Assembly (NCBI GenBank): GCA_021234155.1
Contig: JAJEKV010000012.1
Span: 5,831,789 to 5,895,788 of the forward strand
Length of the DNA: 64,000 nt
Reading direction: 5' to 3'
DNA from: Isoetes taiwanensis
Taxonomy: Eukaryota > Streptophyta > Lycopodiopsida > Isoetales > Isoetaceae
In this document: in pieces, positions 36,056 through 48,230 of the stretch
Numbering within the stretch: the first letter of the stretch is position 1
How the letters are laid out: every line of letters begins with the position of its first letter
Made by a program: the position numbers and the translations under genes
The notes under the pieces: generated by a model
Told to the model about the DNA's origin: nothing
The model's database searches: none
Seen by the model: only the letters and a program-made list of their open reading frames with translations

Positions 36056-36670
36056 GATTGTCGTATGCAAATGTTATTCTTATTTTATCAAGGAAAAACC
36101 TAATAATGATTCAATGGCAACTTACTTTTTTTTTGCACGAGTCCCATTTTCAGTCCGAGTCCCAAACGTCGAGATCTGAACCACTTTAATTAAATGCGAC
36201 TTAGATGGGGAAGTGAAGTTATGACACTTTTAGTGAGGAGCCCATAAATCGTGGGGGATGGGCCCTATTATCATGACATCAAATCTTAGCCATTTATTTT
36301 AACGGCCTGCAACATATGTTTTGGGCGGCGGGGCCCTCGGGGGGATGACGGATCTATGCACGAAGGGAGGCGACCATACCCTATGTGGATTTTAATTTTA
36401 ATTTTTTTAGTTACTAATGTCTTCTTCTTACTGGCCTTATGCTTAGTGGTTATGGTGGCTATGGCGGACTATCGGAAGATTCAAGACGAAGGAGATGAAG
36501 AGTCCAGCTTCCATCAACATGTCCAATTCCAGTTTGACCAGGTTCTTCCTCTGCCGATTCAAATCTGCCCAGGTCCTTCTTGGTTCTTCTCTGCCGTCCA
36601 ATCCTGGTCCTTCCTCTGCCGTCCAATCTGCCAAGATCCTTCTCCTCATTAAATTTTTGATATTGCCTTC

Positions 36671-37361
36671 AAACTACAAAATACCCTTATGTTTTGACAA
36701 ATTTCATGACATAACCCTGAGTTTTCATAAATTTTTGTAATGCCCTTGGTCAAAGTATTTAGTATTTTGTCTTATTGAAAATTGTTAAAATGCCCTTAAG
36801 ATTTACCTTAATTACTCAAATGCCCTTAAGATTCTACACAACTCACTAAATACCCTTAAGATGAGAGATGATACAGTTTTTATCCTAATAATCTGATTAG
36901 GGTTCTTTCCAAGTATGACCATCAAATCCGAGAGCCATGATCAGAATATTAGATAGTATTACTATACGGCTTTTGGAGGAGATGGATTCGCATTCAGTTT
37001 TGCTTTGGCAAACGCCCTTGAAAAGATACAAGATGAATGTATTCAGAGATATTCATATCTATATGGCAGTGAAGAACGGATCCAAGCACGTAAGGTCGAA
37101 TAAGGTTTTCCACTGGGATTCCATCAGGTTAGAACGTCTAAATCTTTGCTCTATTTAAACAAAAACTGCCGATGTCAAATCCTTGCCCCAAAAACACATC
37201 CATTTAGAAGGGCTTTATATGAAATACGTAAAATACAAGGGCATTTGATGATGAACAAAATTCTACAGAGCCAAATACGTTGACCAAGGGCATTACAAAA
37301 ATTTATGAAAACTCAAGGTATGTCATGAAATTCGTCAAAACATAAGGGTATTTTGTAGTTT
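36671..37361. mobile_element. DNA element with ~85-bp terminal inverted repeats (MULE-like)
   Basis: The left arm AAACTACAAAATACCCTTAT through taatgcccttggtcaa (36671-36757) is matched by the inverted right arm (about 37276-37361) with few mismatches. A 3-bp TTC lies on both sides, a possible duplication. The interior repeats aaatgcccttaagat and has no transposase. Long TIRs suggest a Mutator-like MITE, but the expected 9-10 bp duplication is not seen. Confidence 0.7.
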
Positions 37362-37364
37362 TTC

Positions 37365-38205
37365 CCAATCCCCTATTCTGCCTTTTTATGCCCTATTTGC
37401 AGGAGCCATATTCTTGTTTACAATAGTAGGGCCAAGAATTGAAGAACGAAGGTTTTGAGGCAGCTGGAACTCTGGCAAAGGCAGCAGCTGGCTGACAAAA
37501 ACTAAGAACAAAGAAGGAACCCATGAAGAATCCCGCCAGAATAGCTATAACTGGAGCTGAGTCTGTCGGAATAAGGGCAGTCAGACCTGGGTAGAGTTCA
37601 GCTTCCCCATCCACACCTAAACTCCACTGCATTACTTCCTCCATTATATGGCTATGGCGGACAATTTACTCAATGTTGATTTCTTTAATCCCGCTCTTAT
37701 ATCTGCTAACATTTATAAAGATGACAAATTTCTCTATTGCTCATGCAATTTGAAATAAGCAGGATTAAAACATCGGCAGATGAAAACCAGAGGCAGATTA
37801 AACAAGAGCAAATTCTTCTGAGGAAAAATCCTTATACTGGAATGCTAGTTTGGGACATTCTTTCTCTTGATTGCTTGCCGTGTCAAATATACTGATTCTT
37901 CCATTGCTTCAACCTGCTCCAAATTGCACCACAGCCAGACAAATGCTGCCAAATCCAACGAAATTCTTCATGAGGGCCAAAGCTCAAAATCAATTCATTT
38001 TAACTAAAATCTACTAACTGAACTAATGATCTGCGATTTTTATCAATTAAGCCCTGGAAAAGGACGCTGGGTCTTTGCTGTAAAGGAGAAAGGCATGCAC
38101 CTTAGCTGGATCTTTGCATTTGATATGCACAAAAGCCACAGCTGTCGAGCTTTTAGGTTTTTTTTTGTTTTTTTTTTTAGCTTCTTCAGCTTCCCTAATG
38201 GTCCA
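37365..38205. other. No firm gene; weak minus-strand frame 37393-37644
   Basis: A minus-strand 83-codon frame (MEEVMQWSLGVDGEAEL... with a hydrophobic stretch VIAILAGFFMGSFFVLSF) could encode a short membrane peptide. I recognise no family, and no splice partners are evident. The rest shows no feature. Confidence 0.25.
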
Positions 38206-38208
38206 ATG

Positions 38209-38270
38209 CAAAACAAGGTGCTGCGCACGGAGGGTTGCCCTCTATGGCCCGAGGGTGAAGTGGCTTAAAT
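38209..38270 (+). repeat. Dispersed ~60-bp repeat, copy 1
   Basis: aaaacaaggtgctgcgcacg through ggtgaagtggcttaaat recurs almost unchanged at 47746-47807. It contains an imperfect palindrome around gggttgccctc...ggcc...gaggg. Confidence 0.85.
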
Positions 38271-38727
38271 TAAATCCACATGTGACCTGACAATATACAC
38301 AAGACTAGTTATGGAGAATTCTGTGGAAATTGCCATCTTTATAATATTTTTTGATCCATAATGTTACGCAGTCTTTTGAGCCCGACCTGAGCTATTGCCC
38401 ACATCATCATGCTTTTATGAGTCTTGGGGGATCGTAATGTGTGGTAGGAGGACGTTATCCTATTTCAGGCCCTGATCATATCGAAACTAGAAAATTGCCC
38501 ACCTTTGATGGGGATTCCATGTGATTGCACATGAAGAGTATACTTAATGTGTGTAGTATTTTGGTTGTAACACACTCTATGTCCTATCACAACACGAAGA
38601 AGGTTTTTTGGGGTGATATATAGTTTGTGCAATTTTTTATGTCGTAAACTGCTTCCTTTTATCTTCCTTGGCATCTTGTCAAATATTCTATGGACATTGT
38701 CAAGCATTCTAGTTTCCACATACTCTT

Positions 38728-39195
38728 AAGAGCCATAAGGGATTACTCCAAGTTCATCCAAATGTTATGTCATTGGCAATGCTGCAAAAATACTCACAAA
38801 AGTTACTTTGTTTACCCATTTGCAACCTTACTACAACCCATCAAAAAGTTAGCATTGAGCAAGCATAATATTGTATCTGGACAAACGTACTTATTAAAAC
38901 TATTGTTATCCTAAGAACCATAGGGGATTACTCCAAGTTCATCCAAATGCTATGTCATTGGCAATGCTGCAAAAAAGCTCACAAAAGTTACGTTGTCTAC
39001 CGACCTGCAAGCTTACTACAACCCATCGAAAAGTTATCATTGAGCAAGCATCATTGTGTCTTGACAAAAAGTAGTTACTAAAACTATTGCTATCCTAAGA
39101 GCCATAGGGGATTACTCCAAGTTCATCCAAATGCTATGTCATTGGCAATGCTGCAAAAACACTTACAAAAGTTACTTTGTCTATGCACCTGCAGG
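38728..39195. repeat. ~185-bp tandem repeat, 2.5 copies
   Basis: Units start at 38728, 38913 and 39097 with aagagccataggggattact and contain ccaaatgctatgtcattggc. The third copy ends at the 3' part of the ABCB pseudogene (cctgcag, about 39195). Confidence 0.9.
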
Positions 39196-39479
39196 TACGA
39201 GCCCTTTGTCGATTTCCTATTTTCAAGTTGACCATAATCCAAGAAAATGCTTTGTGCATCTGAATCAGAGAGAATGTTAAGATGGAAACTGAATTGTGAC
39301 ATTGAAGATCCTCGAGAGTTCCTGTATGTATCAATGATGTTAATACTCCTGAAAGCTCTATTGACATAAAATCTTGAGATGAGTTAGAAAGCAGTAACCT
39401 GCGTGAACGCTTTATGGATACTTGAGATTCAAGGGTCTTTCCTTTTCCTCGTTCTTGTAACCTCACAAGGGCTGCGTAT

Positions 39480-41229
39480 GCCCCATCTTGACCTCTAGTG
39501 ATGAGATCCACGTGTGTTCCAGTTTCTACAACTTTACCGCATTGTACTCTTCGCTATCATGTCGGCATTCCAAATGGTTGACAAACGATGTGCCACAATG
39601 ACGAGAGTTCGACCCAACATTAGGGAATCCAAAGCTTCTTGAACTGCTTGTTCGGATCTTTGCATCTAGTGCACTCGTTGCTTCATCCAAAAGAAGTACG
39701 TTGGGTTCTTTAGCATTGCTCTTGCAATTGCAATCCTCTGCTTTTGTCCACGACAACCGTATACCCTTCTCGCCAACCTGGTTGTGATAGGAAAGAACTA
39801 TAAACAAAATGATCATCCTTAGAGCAAACATTTGAAAAACATACCCGAGTATCATAGCCATCCGGAAGTTGCCGAATAAATGCATCAGCTCCGGATGTTA
39901 AAGCAGCTCTCTATGGACCTCATCATCGGTTTTCACGTATGGATGTCGCAAATAAAGGCGGGCTCTTGGTTCACTAAACCAATTTGTGATCTATACCATT
40001 TTAATTGGAACTGTTTTATATCTTCACCATCAAGCAAGATAAGACCTTTAAAAATCGGTGGGCCCATCGAAAAACTCACTTAATTCATTACTTTCAAATT
40101 TGGTTCTCCATAGTAGAAAGTTACCTCAAGTAGGGTCATAGAACCTCTCAATCGATGATATAACTGTGCTTTTGCACCGATCCACTTTGCCACCTACAAT
40201 GGCAACTATCTTTCCGTAAGCTATTTTAAGACAAAAGTTCGGAAAAATATGCACATCATGTCTCGAAGGATAACCGAAACCGACATTTCGAAATTCGATA
40301 TTTCCTTTTACCCCGGTCAATTTCTACCCATCCAATATGTGAATCAATATGAGGCTTCCTCTTTATCATTTCAAGGATGTTATATGCACTTACCCTGCCC
40401 TTTGCAAATCTTTGTGAGATTTGGAGCTGCATTACCTAGAGATCTGTTTTTATGCACCAATAAATTATCTACAAACAAAATCTCAGAAACACTTAAGCAA
40501 TGCATCGCACTTACAAACTACCGATTATCACGTTTGATGGTTGTAAATGCTTTACCACCATTTGTTGTACCATTACGGACCAAAACTCCAGCATACCATA
40601 GAAGTAGTGACCAAGATCCGAACGTTAGTCCATAGGTAGCACCAAGACCTAACCCTTTCGCTAGACCACACTTCCGACCAAGCTCTAATGTTGTTGTCAA
40701 TGCATTCTGATAAGCATTGTTAGCTTTTTCTCCCCCGACAAATGAATACACAGTTCGGATTTGAGATATCGTCTGTATATCAATATGTTCTTATTCTTAG
40801 TCAACCTGAATACAAGGCACTGGTAAAATAACAGAGAAATAGACCTCTTCTGCAATATTTCCAGCCTTTGCATAGGCCTTTTGGTTCTTAGATGAGAGAC
40901 CACCAACGACAAAAGCATATGTGCCTCCAGCCACAGCAATTGCTGGGACAACCGCAAGAGTAAGTAATGTCAATTGCCACACTAAAGTGAATCCCACCGC
41001 AAATCCAGCGACGAATCTGGCCATGTAGTGAACAAAGTTTCCAGCCTGTAACAATATAAAAGTTATTCTTCAGCTTTGCAACAAAGAACATGAATACGGA
41101 TGCCATTTGTTTCTCACAAACCTTCCGACCAATAGCTTCCTCAACCAGAATTGTGTCACTGGAAATGCCGATTATGATCTCACCTGTTGTCGTATCTGTA
41201 TCATAAAATCCTACATCCTGCCTTAACAT
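39480..41229 (-). pseudogene. ABCB-type (P-glycoprotein/ABCB19-like) half-transporter remnant
   Basis: Minus-strand pieces in order: LRQDVGFYDTDTTTGEIIIG (transmembrane domain 1; 41229), an intron, NFVHYMARFVAGFAVGFTLVWQ (membrane helices; ends near 40800), YSFVGGEKANNAY and GLGLGATYGL with WSLLLWYAGVLVRNGTTNGGKAF (40751-40518), GNIEFRNVGFGYPSR with a ruined Walker A (AIVGGKVDRCKST; canonical GSGSGKST), IGLVNQEPA (Q-loop), and VGEKGIRLS with [13 protein letters not shown] (signature region and Walker B, the signature itself frameshifted). The last piece, DLITRGQDGAYAALVRLQE, ends near 39440. ABCB19-type proteins export auxin. Many frameshifts, the damaged ATP site and absence of the first helices and the second half show it is dead. 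Confidence 0.85.
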
Positions 41230-41235
41230 TGCTTC

Positions 41236-41590
41236 TAGGTATTTACTTCTTCCTGTCGGATTTCTTCGTCCCTACTCTCTGTGTGATTTGCGGAGCTTCG
41301 GTCTGCTTGCCAGCTACCCAAATACGCCATAGCCACGCCTGCGAAGCCGATGGCCTCCATGCATCCAAACTTCCGGTTAGCCGGTATGCACAGCAGCCGC
41401 CTGGCAACAGGGATGACCTAGCATTTACAGCTTACAGCAGGTTTTTAGCAGTTTTTGGCATATTCTAGGTATATGCTAGCATATACCATGAATATGCCAA
41501 AAACCCACATAAACAAGGGATTGCCCCCCTAGGGGCAACTAAAAAAAAGAAAAAAAAAAAAAAAAAAGAAAAACCCAAAAAAAACCAGCA
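41236..41590. repeat. Insertion-like repeat with a 54-bp palindrome and A-rich end
   Basis: It begins where the ABCB pseudogene is cut off. 41451-41504 is a palindrome centred on GCTAGC with only two mismatched pairs in 27 (GTTTTTGGCATATTC... mirrored). It is followed by cccacataaacaaggg and an A-rich tract (41541-41585). The palindrome and the following cccacataaacaaggg recur at 53266-53335, with a shared ggttagccggt upstream, so this is a dispersed family. Confidence 0.7.
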
Positions 41591-42455
41591 CTGTAGGGTT
41601 GAGAAGAACTAGGTAGATGGATTTGACTTGGTATTTTAATTGTAGTAATTTGAATTTCGGCGGCATGTTAAGAGAATATGTATTAATATATCATTGTTCA
41701 TTCCTTATTGGGTCCCTGATAGGAAGAATCTGCCTCGCGGTGGCGTCTTGGAAATGTACAGTTCCCTCTCGTATGGCAAATTGGGGATTACCATTGATTT
41801 TGTAGCAGCTACATTAGCAGCATTTTATTCGGCTGGAAGTCCGCCGTCGTGATTGGCGATACGATCGACAGTAATGCAGGCTTAGGGAATGGGGTGGGTT
41901 GGTTGGATCTTAAATTTATTAGGTGTGATTTACTTGGAATCTATGAAGGTAGTTAACTGTCTTTTGCTATTATTGTCTGATGGAGTAGAATGGTTTTTGA
42001 TGTGGGTGTGCTATATGCGTATGCCACATAGAAATCATAGAGTACGTGCTAATATTGCTTGAGTCTACATTACGAGATTATGACATGGAAAGCATTGTAA
42101 TAATATTACGCGGCATTGGCATCATGATTGAACGACCCATCTTCGGAGGGGTTGGGGTGGCCGTGTAACTCTGCATCTTTGGCCGGATGGTTAGACGGAT
42201 GAGGCAAGGGGAGAGCCCCCTTGTGAGAACCCCTATACATACAGAAAGAGGAAGGCTATCTCTTTGGGGTCGCAATATACATAAAAAAGGCATATAGAAA
42301 TGTACCAACATAATCAAAATTTAGTCCTAACCCATGCAGGGGTCGTGCTGGAGCAGGTATATCATTGTTCGTGTTATTGATGCATTGTGATATTGATGTT
42401 TTGAATGCTTCTACAAAGCTTCCCCCTCATTTAGTCCTTGTAGACTAACCCCTAG
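41591..42455. other. No gene recognised
   Basis: Short frames only. A GC-richer patch at 42120-42240 has no recognisable product. Confidence 0.4.
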
Positions 42456-42459
42456 TGTG

Positions 42460-42720
42460 TATTTGTTGTTCAAGATGGCACGTCCTAAAGCCACCATAGT
42501 CTTGCATCTCGACTCTTTCACGATGAGCCGGAGATGATCTCAAAGCCGAGGGTATACAAAATGTTGACCTCATTGTTTCGGCAACTCTATTACGAACAGC
42601 TGCTTTCCTGGATCTAGTCTCCAGACGGAGAATCTTGGGATAAGTTGAGTACACCACGGAGGAGAACTCATCTGACTCTTCCTGCTTGACCTCGACGAGG
42701 CCAAGTCCGACTAAGAGTAG
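42460..42720 (-). CDS. Unrecognised exon-like segment
   Basis: The minus strand is open from about 42720 to 42447 and reads LVEVKQEESDEFSSVVYS, then YPKILRLETRSRKAAVRNRV and RSSPAHRERVEMQDYGG. Composition and codon use look coding, with acidic then basic blocks. No start codon, splice partner or family is recognised, so it may be a gene fragment. Confidence 0.3.
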
Positions 42721-42724
42721 GAAT

Positions 42725-44035
42725 GGATTGTAAATATTAAATATGTGATGAAATAAAAGAACTTTGTTGAGTTTATATTGTACGTGTGAGCATGCATTGT
42801 CTAATTAAGGGTTGCGCATCAGATAATGGATACGGAACAAACACGATGGATTGCAACTAGCTCCAAGCTATAGTTTCTACTCTTGTGCTTCACATACAGC
42901 AATAGTCAAACATAAGCAATCAGATTTCCAACTTTTTCAAATTTCTTTGCCTCTTCTCTTTTCCTTGCTTTAGCTCAGCGCTTCTAGCCTTCAACTCCTT
43001 CTGGTGTTGTCTCTTTCTGAAATTATGCTTCTTCCTTTATAGTTTTCTATAGCTAAAAACTCCACCTTATAGTCTATCATGCTGCCAAAGCATGCTGCCA
43101 GATGCTCGTAAGCTTTGCTGGAGGCAGAATCGTGCATGGCCATGCTTGAATTGGCATGATTTGACTGCGTGCACACTCTATCAGTATGTTCACGATTTGG
43201 GTGCCCCTATTTAAGGTGCTCACCAATTAAGATATTACTAAATTATAACTATTAACTTATAAAAACATTTGTTCTAAATTAAAATAGCCCAAAGCCACCT
43301 TGCTACTTATTTATAGCTTAATTTTCTAGCTATTGAGGTAACTCAAAAGCAGATCAAAGCCTTCATTACATTTATATAAATGTTTTTTTTTGCGTTTTAT
43401 TGTACTTGTACTATCATATCCCTTATCCCTTCTAAATCATAAATGTCTTTTGTATGCCATTGGATGTCTCAATGGTAATTGTGTATCTTTTTCTTCTGAT
43501 AATTATAAAACTTCCCCACCTTTAGTTGGAAAAAAAATAACCTTGGCAGTAGGAACCAAAAAAGAAAAGTGATATGGCTCCTCCATCTCGATCAAGGTCT
43601 TCACACTCACCTCTTCACACTCACCTCAGTGCACTACACGTGGATAATTCAGGTGCTATAGACCTTATCGAAAATACAAATATCACCCACCAAAAGAGCA
43701 CCTAGACAATTGCCAGTGTGTTTCGTTTGAACAGCTTGGATTATCCACTTTTGATCGTAGATACTATTCAATTACAAAACCTCTTGCATGCTCAAAGTTC
43801 AAAGATATGGAGAGGCTCTAGGATGACCCAACATTTGAATCTCAAGAAAGAGCTGTAGTCATTGCAATTATGTTAGAGGCAATTTTAGATTCTTTGTGCC
43901 AGATCAGTCTAAATTAATTTAAACCATCAACTGGCCTCTCATTTAATGTTTCCTCGTCATCCCTTATTTATAGCAATTTTTCTCACTTTGTTTTCATCTC
44001 ATTTCTACATCATATCTTTTGCATCACTTTGCACT
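42725..44035. other. No gene recognised
   Basis: AT-rich sequence. A small duplication (cttcacactcacct) occurs at about 43600-43626. One short frame near 43850 (ERAVVIAIMLEAILDSL) is unassigned. Confidence 0.4.
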
Positions 44036-44039
44036 TAGC

Positions 44040-44228
44040 TTGAGTGCTTTCAAAAAGGGAATACCTGCAGCATTTTATCCAGGGATAAAGCATGCATGGC
44101 AATACCTCCAACATGACCATATACCAGTGAAGTCTGATAATAGGTTGGGATTCCTAGTGAGGTGCTTCGTGGCTTCAGATTCAAGAATCGAAGACCTTTC
44201 AGATGTGGTGAAGTGGCAGCAAGCTTGA
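44040..44228 (+). CDS. Unrecognised exon, probably genuine coding sequence
   Basis: After an acceptor-like TTGCACTTAG, the frame reads LSAFKKGIPAAFYPGIKHAW, then IPVKSDNRLGFLVRCFVASD and SRIEDLSDVVKWQQA to a stop at 44228. The dense mix of aromatic, charged and glycine residues looks like a conserved domain, but I cannot name the family. No neighbouring exon is clear, and the TGA directly after QQA may be a decay lesion. Confidence 0.35.
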   Translation: MSAFKKGIPAAFYPGIKHAWQYLQHDHIPVKSDNRLGFLVRCFVASDSRIEDLSDVVKWQQA

Positions 44229-44229
44229 G

Positions 44230-46340
44230 ATAGGCATTTTACGAAGATAACACGCACATGATATACATGCCAGAGCACTTGTCTCTCCATTTTAATTAAC
44301 TGTTTGCCGTTAATATCACTTGACTTTTCTTCTTCTCCTTGCATTTGGACCAATACAGTCGTTTTCCTGACAATTCTAGCAGTTAAATAGCTCAAATTTT
44401 GTCATGCTTTCTGATCTCTACTAGCATCTAATCTCGTTTTTTTATCAGGTCCTCAAATACATCCATTATTAGCCTACTTCTCCATTCCTTTGCCTCTACT
44501 CCAATTCTTCTTATTACAGTAGATTGTCATTTTGGCCGTATGATCTTCTTGATTTTACAGAATTAATATGATGTGAGGAAGGAAAACTAAATGAGATATC
44601 TTGAGTGAATGAGCTACTTCTCAAAAAGACCAGATGCATATTGCCAGTTAAGAGCTATAGACAGAACCTAGCATTTGGGTTATGCAATTAGCTTTTTCTA
44701 GCGGAACATATTTGTTGTATAATGGAAGTAGATATTTGTTGTATAATGGAAGTAGATTTGTTGTATAATTGAGGTAAACAAAATCAGGCACGTCTAAACA
44801 ATTTCATGCTCAACCAATGGAAATAAATACTTGTCATCAGTACAGGAACAGAAAGCGATACAAGGACAGTACGTACAAAACACATGTCAAACATAAAAAT
44901 TATCCCTTTCAAGAATATAATAAAATGAAATGCACGGTTTACAAGCTTAATCCTGGAGTATGAATTCTATTGACTAGACCGATCATCATTTATGATGCCT
45001 CATCATTTATCATCATTCCAATGAGTTGTCTCAAGAAATATTTTTTATCAACTGCTATCATTCTTTATTTCATTTACTCAACTTAAGCATTAGTTTGAAA
45101 CAGACTAGACATACAGCAAAATCTAGTGAATAGAGTGTACCAGTCATCTCTGATTAGGTCAAAAAGTAATATCCCTGAAGGAGGAAGCATCTTCGAGACA
45201 ATTGCTATCTATAAGAAGGATAGGAACAACAATATTCCTGTTCTAAGAACGAAAATGCAATAGAAATATGGAATAATTTGATGTTGTACATGACCACTAG
45301 CTTGATTTTTTATGTTGTGCTGAGGTAGAGGGCCACTAGCTCCCATAGATAAAGTAAAGTTTTAGACAATCATCAACCTAGAAAACAGTTGGGAAAAACT
45401 GTAAATGATATATAACAAGTCAAATATAATGCATACGTACGCTAGTGATCTATAGCCCGAGGTGTAAATGCATCCTATCTAGGTTTATAACACTACTATT
45501 CTGCCACTAAAACATAGAACTAATACAATCGGTTTTCGACAACCAAATTCCACATATGATATTAATACAAAAGCGGCGAAAGAGAGTTTAGTTTGATGAT
45601 GAAGACAAGAAATAGGCACATCAGATTAGATCCCTTTTAGAAAGGTTAAGAAACAACAACTATTAAGTTTCAATCGGGCAATTTAGGACGTCTTTGGGGA
45701 TTGAGATTAAGAATTAATATCAAAAGAAAATAATGCATGTTGTGTGATTTAGATATGGTTGAGTCTGAAGAGCGTGCAAATAAGAAGCCCCGAAGGTCCA
45801 AGGCAAGTAGAGATAAGTCTCAGTTAAGAGAAAGGCATGACTGGAAAAATGATGAAATTCAGCACTTGAACAAATGAAGTCTCAATCTTAAGGAATAAAG
45901 CAGCATCAAGTGGTTCCGAAAAGTAAAACAATCAGCCGTGATAAACTCTTTCTAGCTTGCTAGTAGCTAAAATGAGGCAAATCGTGGAACCAAGTATGAG
46001 CAGGATATGTACTCATCACCTTGAGAACTGTCCACTTGTGAATCTTCATCTGCGTCAGTCTTTTGTGCCAGTCCATTTGAACCATGGAGATGCCAGCAGA
46101 AATAGAAGGGGTTTAAGGCTTGAAAACCTGGAAGCTATGCTGAGAATTATTCCAACATAATCAATTCTTCTGGAGGTATAAATATAGCAGCCTACTTGCA
46201 AGCTGATTTGGTAGCACTCCATATAAGAAAAGTGGCCTCTCTACCTCAGTGCAAAAGTTCTACTTTTGCAGGTATGAACATTGTCTCATTGATGGAATGG
46301 TTGCATATGTAAAAACATAGCCATGGTGTATAGACCAAAC
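44230..46340. other. No gene recognised
   Basis: Long AT-rich stretch with only short frames. A local duplication atttgttgtataatggaagtag lies at about 44708-44755. The minus strand near 46250 may be intron or decayed exon of the LRR remnant that follows. Confidence 0.4.
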
Positions 46341-46349
46341 CTTATACTC

Positions 46350-47555
46350 AGTTTACTACAATTTGCTAGCCTAGCAAGAATAGAACATGTCAGCTTGTTG
46401 TTGCCAAGGTGCAGAGAGGTTAGATTGGCTAAGCAACCAAGTTGAGGGGGGATGGTACCGTCATATTGTTAATCTACCAAATCCAGGTAAAGAAGTTGAG
46501 AATAAATGGCTGAAGAAAGCAAAAACTATTTAAGGTTGCCCCAATAGCCAGGAATGATGCATTCAATGTTTTTTTACTTATTATAAGTATTTAAAAATGG
46601 TACAATTGGAAAGAAGGGAAGGTACACGTCCAATTAGCTTGTTGGCAAAAGCTCTCGCATCATTCTTCTGGCCAACTAGGATCTCTAGGATCGGGTGTTC
46701 TAGCCTTTGCAGCCTTGCTAACTCTTCCAGTTTGTAACATTGTGCTAGGAAAAGATCGTGCAATAGAGTGCTCTAGACTTCTGGTCGCTAAAGCTTGTGG
46801 TTCAACATTTTTTATTGCTACAGCTTGTGGTTAGAAGGCAATCCGAAATTTATTTAAACAAAGCAAGAATGACTACAAGCAAAGAGAACTAATTCCATCC
46901 AAGTGCATCTGTTAATGGAGCTACCAATTCCTACCTCCAAACTACGTTCTGTAAAATCTACATAACAAGGACAATTCCAGCAATAATGCCCCTATTTAAA
47001 CCTCCTTTCATTCCTCCAACATTAGCTCCATTGCGTGATGCATTTGTGCATACAGCCGCATTGCCCACAATCCACGGGAGCTACTTAAAAATTCTTCCAT
47101 GACTGAGGAAAATTTTCTGATATATTGTTGAATGAAATATTCACAGACTGCAAAGATTGCATGCCAGACAAACTTTCAGGTATGGTACCTGCTAGCCTAT
47201 TATGTGATAAATCCATGTTGTGAAGTAAATCCAAGTCACCCAGCTTCAGTGTTATACTGTGATCCAGCTCATTTAGGCTTAGATTAAGCGTAATGCTTAA
47301 ACGTCCTAGGCTCCCAATTTCACCAGGTATCTGGCCTTGTAGTCTGTTGCTTCCTAATCTCAGGTCAAGGAGGTCCTTAAATGCAGAAACAAAGGTTGGG
47401 ATTCCACCAGTTAGAGCATTCGCTTCAAGATTCAAGATCTTTAAGAAAGTAAGACTTTACATATTTGTTGGTATACCGCCTATGAAAAGGTTGTGACTCA
47501 GATCCAGATAAGAAAAACGATTCATATCCACCTCCGCAACAGATTGCAAAAATTT
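46350..47555 (-). pseudogene. LRR receptor-kinase ectodomain remnant
   Basis: The minus strand at 47555-47085 encodes about five plant extracellular LRRs (FSYLDLSHNLFIGGIP, LEANALTGGIPTFVSAFKDL, LRLGSNRLQGQIPGEIGSL, MDLSHNRLAGTIPESLSGM), with one in-frame TAA after GGIPTNM. After a frameshift, a post-LRR segment and the hydrophobic RGIIAGIVLVM, the start of a transmembrane helix, reach about 46960. A further LRR piece on the same strand at 46475-46350 reads GTIPPQLGCLANLTSLHLGNNKLT. No kinase domain is visible. Intact relatives sense ligands at the cell surface. Confidence 0.75.
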
Positions 47556-47745
47556 TAACCTCTGGGTCGGAATGGTTAGGGCCGCGACCGGCCGGAGGAA
47601 TTACGTGGGTTTTCTATTTTTCTTAGCCATCGATTTATAAATTAGAAGATTTAACGATTGAGATGAAAAAAAGGTGATGTGGCATGACACGTGGCATAGC
47701 TAGAATTACAGCAAATCGGTCACCTCGGGTTAGGCAACCCTGCTT

Positions 47746-47807
47746 AAAAAACAAGGTGCTGCGCACGGAGGGTTGCCCTCCATGGCCGGAGGGTGAAGTG
47801 GCTTAAA
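47746..47807 (+). repeat. Dispersed ~60-bp repeat, copy 2
   Basis: Nearly identical to 38209-38270 in the same orientation. Further on, gggcattttgggaatt and gggctttttgggaatt repeats stand at about 48008-48055. No gene is seen between 47560 and 48230. Confidence 0.8.
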
Positions 47808-48230
47808 TCATAGTTCAAAGTCATATTTTGACAGTCAATTCAAAACCATAACCCCGAACATTCAGAAACGAAATCCTCTGTAGCCAACGAACTACCTTTA
47901 TCTTCCAAAATGTAGCTAAAGAGTTTAGCAACCTGTGAAATAAAGAACACACGAATTTCAGAACTATAAAATATACGGGGCTATTTGGGAAAATATTTAA
48001 AATTTAAGGGCATTTTGGGAATTTTAAAAATACGAAGGGCTTTTTGGGAATTAAGTCAAGGAAGGGAGCCCCTGAGAAATCGGTGCAACCACACGCATGT
48101 AATAGCTGTGGCAAGATCTTCTTTGGCTGTGAAATCGGAGACCAACCATAATGAGCACATTGTCATTGAAATTCAACGAAAATACCAGCTTCTAATGCTT
48201 AATGGCAGAACTGACAGACCAGAAGGAAGC

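Noticed and set aside
35758-36189. Proline-rich frames of 100-140 codons
   Set aside because: All reading frames of this C/T tract are open, so openness carries no coding information.
42078-42317. Organelle-like or gene fragment on the minus strand
   Set aside because: A superficially protein-like stretch (RPKMQSYTATPTPPKMGRS) without recognisable family or splice context; too weak to call.
46581-46763. Minus-strand frame between the LRR pieces as part of the receptor
   Set aside because: Its sequence (KLEELARLQRLEHPILEILV) does not match LRR spacing or a kinase; it may be a separate insertion, so it was not merged as evidence.
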